From positions 1 to 8,976 of the forward strand of contig JACZJD010000646.1 in assembly GCA_014860725.1 (NCBI GenBank): a stretch of 8,976 bases of DNA, in the 5' to 3' direction. A model generated the notes under the pieces. It saw nothing but the letters and a program-made list of their open reading frames with translations, had not been told where the DNA came from and did no database searches. The position numbers and the translations under genes are program-made. This stretch comes from Aquamicrobium sp. GTDB lineage: Bacteria; Pseudomonadota; Alphaproteobacteria; Rhizobiales; Rhizobiaceae. This document shows, in pieces, positions 6,713-8,976 of this stretch (positions are counted from its first letter, which is position 1; the number at the start of each line of letters is the position of its first letter).

Positions 6713-7737
6713 GCGGCCTTTCCTTGCGTGTGGTGCGGCCGGTTCGCGTTCCGGACGTGATCGAGGAACTGGCGGGCGCAGGCGTCCCAGTCGTATTGCC
6801 GCGCCTTCTGCCTTGCCGCCTCTCGCGGCACGGAGAGCGCGGCGAGAGCGGCCTCGCGCAGGTCTTCCGACAGGACGCCGCCGTCGCCGTCGCCGAGGAT
6901 GTCGAGCGGGCCGGTGACGGGATAGGCCGCCACCGGGCAGCCGCTCGCCAGCGCCTCGGTGATGACGTTGCCGAAGGTGTCGGTACGGCTCGGGAAGACG
7001 AAGACGTCGGCCGAGGCATAGACCGCGGCGAGTTCCTCGCCCTTGAGCGTGCCCATGAACACCGCCTGCGGATAGCGCGCCTGCAGGCGGGCGAGCTCCG
7101 GCCCGTCGCCGACGATCACCTTGGTGCCCGGCAGGTCGAGGTCGAGGAAAGCGGGCAGGTTCTTCTCCACCGCGACGCGGCCGACGCAGAGGAAGACCGG
7201 GCGCGGCAGGTCGAGCGCGACGCGGCGAGCGGGGTCGAACAGCGCCATGTCGACGCCGCGCGACCACAGCATGATGTTGGTGAAGCCGCGCGCCTCGAGC
7301 TCGGCGCCGAGCGAGGGCGTGGCGACGAGCGTGGCGTTGCCGGCATTGTGGAAGCGGCGCAGCCAGCGATAGGTCCAGTCCTCCGGCACCGGCAGGCGCG
7401 CGCTCAGGAACTCGGGAAAGCGCGTGTGGTAGCTGGTGGTGAAGGGCAGCCCCCGCGACAGGCAGACGCGCCGCGCGAGCACGCCGAGCGCGCCCTCGGT
7501 GGCGATGTGGATGAAGTCGGCCTTCGCCTCGTCCATGCGCCGCGCCACCTCGCCGGCCGTGGCCAGCGCGACGCGGATTTCGCAATAGCCGGGCAGCGGC
7601 ACGGTGGGGAAGCCGTCGGGGCTGATGAAGGCGGTCGAGACGCCGATCCCGGCGAGCGATTCGGCGAGCTTCTCGAGGGTGCGCACCACGCCGTTGACCT
7701 GTGGCCTCCAGGCGTCGGTGACGATCAGCACGCGCAT
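6709..7737 (-). CDS. agt: GT4-family glycosyltransferase, probable diacylglycerol glycosyltransferase (Agt-like)
   Basis: Probably transfers a sugar from a UDP-sugar to diacylglycerol, giving non-phosphorus glycolipids; rhizobial Agt makes glucosyl- and glucuronosyl-diacylglycerol under phosphate limitation. The 342-residue protein is a GT-B fold GT4 enzyme. Its N-terminal MRVLIVTDAWRPQVNGVVRT (1-20) is typical, as are HIATEGALG (77-85), YHTRFPEFL (103-111), CVGRVAVEKN (184-193), VGDGPELARL (209-218) and PSRTDTFGNVITEALASG (249-266). The first acidic residue of the EX7E motif is Asp253, as in relatives with a TDTFGN motif. ATG 7737 lies eight bases after the plcP stop; the ribosome-binding site is weak, suggesting translational coupling. 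Its stop overlaps the btaA start. The acceptor is inferred from the operon; a general GT4 label is certain, and the lipid specificity is likely but unproven. Confidence 0.85.
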   Translation of the reverse strand: MRVLIVTDAWRPQVNGVVRTLEKLAESLAGIGVSTAFISPDGFPTVPLPGYCEIRVALATAGEVARRMDEAKADFIHIATEGALGVLARRVCLSRGLPFTTSYHTRFPEFLSARLPVPEDWTYRWLRRFHNAGNATLVATPSLGAELEARGFTNIMLWSRGVDMALFDPARRVALDLPRPVFLCVGRVAVEKNLPAFLDLDLPGTKVIVGDGPELARLQARYPQAVFMGTLKGEELAAVYASADVFVFPSRTDTFGNVITEALASGCPVAAYPVTGPLDILGDGDGGVLSEDLREAALAALSVPREAARQKARQYDWDACARQFLDHVRNANRPHHTQGKAA

Positions 7738-7745
7738 CGGCTGGC

Positions 7746-8582
7746 TCAGGCTGCGCGCCGCGCCACGAGCGGCACGGCCGGCGCCCTGCCCGCATTGAGC
7801 ACGCGGCTGAACGCCTGCCAGTGAATCAGCTCCATGCGGCCGTCCTCGTGCTCGACGATGGCCGTGCAGCTTTCCACCCAGTCGCCGGTGTTGATGTAGG
7901 TGAAGCCGTCGAAATCGCGGATGGTCGCGGTGTGGATGTGGCCGCAGATGACGCCGTCGACGCCATGGCGCCCGGCCTCCGTCGCCAGCGTCTCCTCGAA
8001 GCTGCCGATGTAGTTGACCGCGTTCTTGACCTTGGCCTTGGCCCAGGCCGACAGCGACCAGTAGGTGAAGCCCATCCGGCGGCGCACGACGTTGACGCGC
8101 GTCGACACCGCCAGCGCGATCTCGTAGGCCCAGTCGCCGAGGAAGGCGAGCCATTTGGCGTGGCGCACCACCATGTCGTAGGCGTCGCCGTGGATGACGA
8201 GGTAGCGCCGGCCGTCGGCGGCCTCGTGGACGATGCTGTCGCAGACCTCGACGCCGCCGAAATGGACGCCGCAGAACTCGCGCAGGAACTCGTCGTGGTT
8301 GCCGGGGACGTAGATGACGCGCGCGCCCTTGCGCGCCTGGCGCAGGAGCTTCTGGACCACGTCGTTGTGGGCCTGCGGCCAGTACCAGGACGAGCGCAGC
8401 CGCCAGCCGTCGACGATGTCGCCGACAAGGTATATCGTGTCCGCCTCGTGCTCGCGCAGGAACTCCAGCAGCGCCTCCGCCTGGGCGCCTTTCGTGCCCA
8501 GATGCAGGTCGGAGATGAACAGGCTGCGATAGCGCCGCGACGCCTCGTGCCCTGAAGAATCATGCGAGTGGTGTGTCGTCAT
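7746..8582 (-). CDS. plcP: Metallophosphoesterase, probable PlcP-type phospholipase C
   Basis: Expected to hydrolyse phosphatidylcholine and phosphatidylethanolamine to diacylglycerol plus the phosphorylated head group, recovering phosphate and feeding glycolipid and betaine-lipid synthesis, as the Sinorhizobium PlcP does. The 278-residue calcineurin-like protein shows all metal-binding motifs: SDLHLG (24-29, Asp25 and His27), GDIVDGW (54-60), GNHDEF (94-99), IHGD (130-133) and CGHIHT (213-218). There is no signal peptide; a mostly helical insert (about 134-200) may mediate membrane contact. The His-rich N-terminus (MTTHHSHDSSGH) is poorly conserved. Such proteins are often labelled UDP-2,3-diacylglucosamine diphosphatase (LpxH), but the operon with agt, btaA and btaB and the Pho box favour PlcP. 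ATG 8582 lies only 22 bases from the Pho box, so the message may be leaderless; GAGG about 15 bases upstream is too far for a good ribosome-binding site. Confidence 0.88.
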   Translation of the reverse strand: MTTHHSHDSSGHEASRRYRSLFISDLHLGTKGAQAEALLEFLREHEADTIYLVGDIVDGWRLRSSWYWPQAHNDVVQKLLRQARKGARVIYVPGNHDEFLREFCGVHFGGVEVCDSIVHEAADGRRYLVIHGDAYDMVVRHAKWLAFLGDWAYEIALAVSTRVNVVRRRMGFTYWSLSAWAKAKVKNAVNYIGSFEETLATEAGRHGVDGVICGHIHTATIRDFDGFTYINTGDWVESCTAIVEHEDGRMELIHWQAFSRVLNAGRAPAVPLVARRAA

Positions 8583-8588
8583 GCGCGC

Positions 8589-8594
8589 TTTTCA
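8589..8594 (-). promoter_or_regulatory. Predicted -10 element of the Pho promoter
   Basis: TGAAAA lies exactly ten bases downstream of the Pho box, the spacing seen at E. coli phoA. It matches four of six bases of TATAAT. Six bases (GCGCGC) then separate it from the plcP ATG, so transcription would begin at the A of the start codon. Confidence 0.45.
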
Positions 8595-8604
8595 GCACCT
8601 CGCC

Positions 8605-8622
8605 ATGACAGGGCGATGACAG
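8605..8622 (-). promoter_or_regulatory. Pho box (PhoB-binding site) driving plcP-agt-btaA-btaB
   Basis: On the minus strand the site reads CTGTCATCGCCCTGTCAT: two identical CTGTCAT heptamers separated by four bases, an 11-bp period. This matches the PhoB consensus in both half-sites and in spacing, and the orientation points to plcP. Its plcP-proximal edge is 22 bases before the ATG. By established knowledge, PhoB binds such repeats under phosphate starvation and replaces the -35 element. Confidence 0.85.
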
Positions 8623-8729
8623 CCGCAAGCGTTTGAGATAACGCTGGAATCCGCAAACCTGCCATGGCGGCCCGAACGGCGACCCGAGCCGACGGCCGGC
8701 CGCCGGCGCGCCCGAGGAATCGCCCGACC

Positions 8730-8976
8730 ATGTCCCCCACGCAGCCATTGACCCAGCCGTTGACCCTGACCTCCACCCCGGCCCCGGATGCGCGCAGCGT
8801 CCGCCTCGTCACCCGCGACGGCTTCGCGGATATCGACCTCGACGCCGCGGCGCGGGCCTGGGCGGCGGCCAACGGCTTTTCCGGCGAGGCGGGCAGGCTG
8901 CTCGTGCTGCCGGCGGGCGACGGCTCGGTGGCAGGAGCGCTGTTCGGCGTCGACGCCCTCCGGCGCGGCGAACGTG
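8730..8976 (+). CDS. M17-family leucyl aminopeptidase, N-terminal fragment (3' end outside window)
   Basis: The frame from ATG 8730 stays open to the window end, giving about 82 residues. The segment DLDAAARAWAAANGFSGEAG followed by RLLVLPAGDGSVAGALFGVD resembles the N-terminal, non-catalytic domain of alphaproteobacterial leucyl aminopeptidase family proteins (PepA/PepB type, cytosolic zinc/manganese exopeptidases). The metal-binding catalytic domain is beyond the window, so function rests on the N-domain alone. GAGGA (8714-8718) about 11 bases upstream supports the start. The first residues include a small duplication, QPLTQPLT, encoded by a 12-base near-perfect tandem repeat (8742-8765). 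The gene is divergent from plcP across a 147-base gap; I see no strong promoter for it, and the Pho box faces the other way. Confidence 0.72.
   Translation, partial: MSPTQPLTQPLTLTSTPAPDARSVRLVTRDGFADIDLDAAARAWAAANGFSGEAGRLLVLPAGDGSVAGALFGVDALRRGER

Noticed and set aside
4709..6760. Very long open frame (683 codons) on the plus strand opposite btaA/btaB
   Set aside because: It is antisense to two well-recognised genes. Its composition (Arg/Ala/Gly-rich, no domain) is typical of open antisense frames in GC-rich DNA.
5450..7795. Possible fusion of the glycosyltransferase region with btaA in one open frame
   Set aside because: The upstream part of this frame is an Arg-rich alternate reading of agt. 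The real agt frame is different and overlaps the btaA start by ATGA.
7746..8582. LpxH (UDP-2,3-diacylglucosamine diphosphatase) as the identity of the esterase
   Set aside because: The metal motifs are shared, but many alphaproteobacteria use LpxI instead. Operon partners agt/btaA/btaB and the Pho box favour PlcP. Enzyme assay would settle it.
1..8976. Mobile elements, CRISPR arrays, tRNA or rRNA genes
   Set aside because: I saw no transposase, terminal repeats, regularly spaced direct repeats or cloverleaf sequence. Composition is uniform and the gene content is typical core chromosome.

Overview
The window is chromosomal DNA from a high-GC alphaproteobacterium, most likely a member of the Rhizobiales (Mesorhizobium/Phyllobacteriaceae-like). 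The evidence is the gene order lnt - phrR-like XRE regulator - metK - trmB, the strong G/C third-position bias, a DUF1127 small protein, a TadD-type lipoprotein and a betaine-lipid operon. I see no mobile element, CRISPR array, rRNA or tRNA.

Region 1 (about 1-3529, + strand) is a housekeeping block. It holds the 3' part of apolipoprotein N-acyltransferase (lnt), a small XRE-family regulator resembling rhizobial PhrR, S-adenosylmethionine synthetase (metK) and the tRNA (m7G46) methyltransferase trmB. A consensus-like promoter overlaps the lnt stop codon in front of the regulator. Another lies before metK, whose short leader contains a terminator-like hairpin.

Region 2 (about 3530-4786, - strand) holds a 54-residue DUF1127 protein and a TPR lipoprotein of the TadD (Flp pilus assembly) type. 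Upstream of the latter is an inverted repeat that includes a CtrA-like box.

Region 3 (4787-8582, - strand) is the most interesting part: a tight four-gene operon, in transcription order plcP-like metallophosphoesterase, agt-like GT4 glycosyltransferase, btaA and btaB. Gaps are 8 nt, a 4-nt ATGA overlap and 3 nt. Together these genes should remodel membranes when phosphate is scarce. PlcP strips phosphocholine/phosphoethanolamine from phospholipids to give diacylglycerol. Agt turns that diacylglycerol into glycolipid, and BtaA and BtaB turn it into the betaine lipid DGTS using SAM. A near-perfect Pho box (two CTGTCAT repeats, 11-bp period) lies directly before plcP in the right orientation. 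With the classical spacing, its promoter would start transcription at the A of the plcP ATG, predicting a leaderless message.

Region 4 (8730 to the end, + strand) is the start of a divergent M17-family leucyl aminopeptidase cut off by the window edge.

The component enzymes are known families. What deserves attention is the compact gathering of degradation and both replacement-lipid branches under one visible Pho box, plus several regulatory sites.
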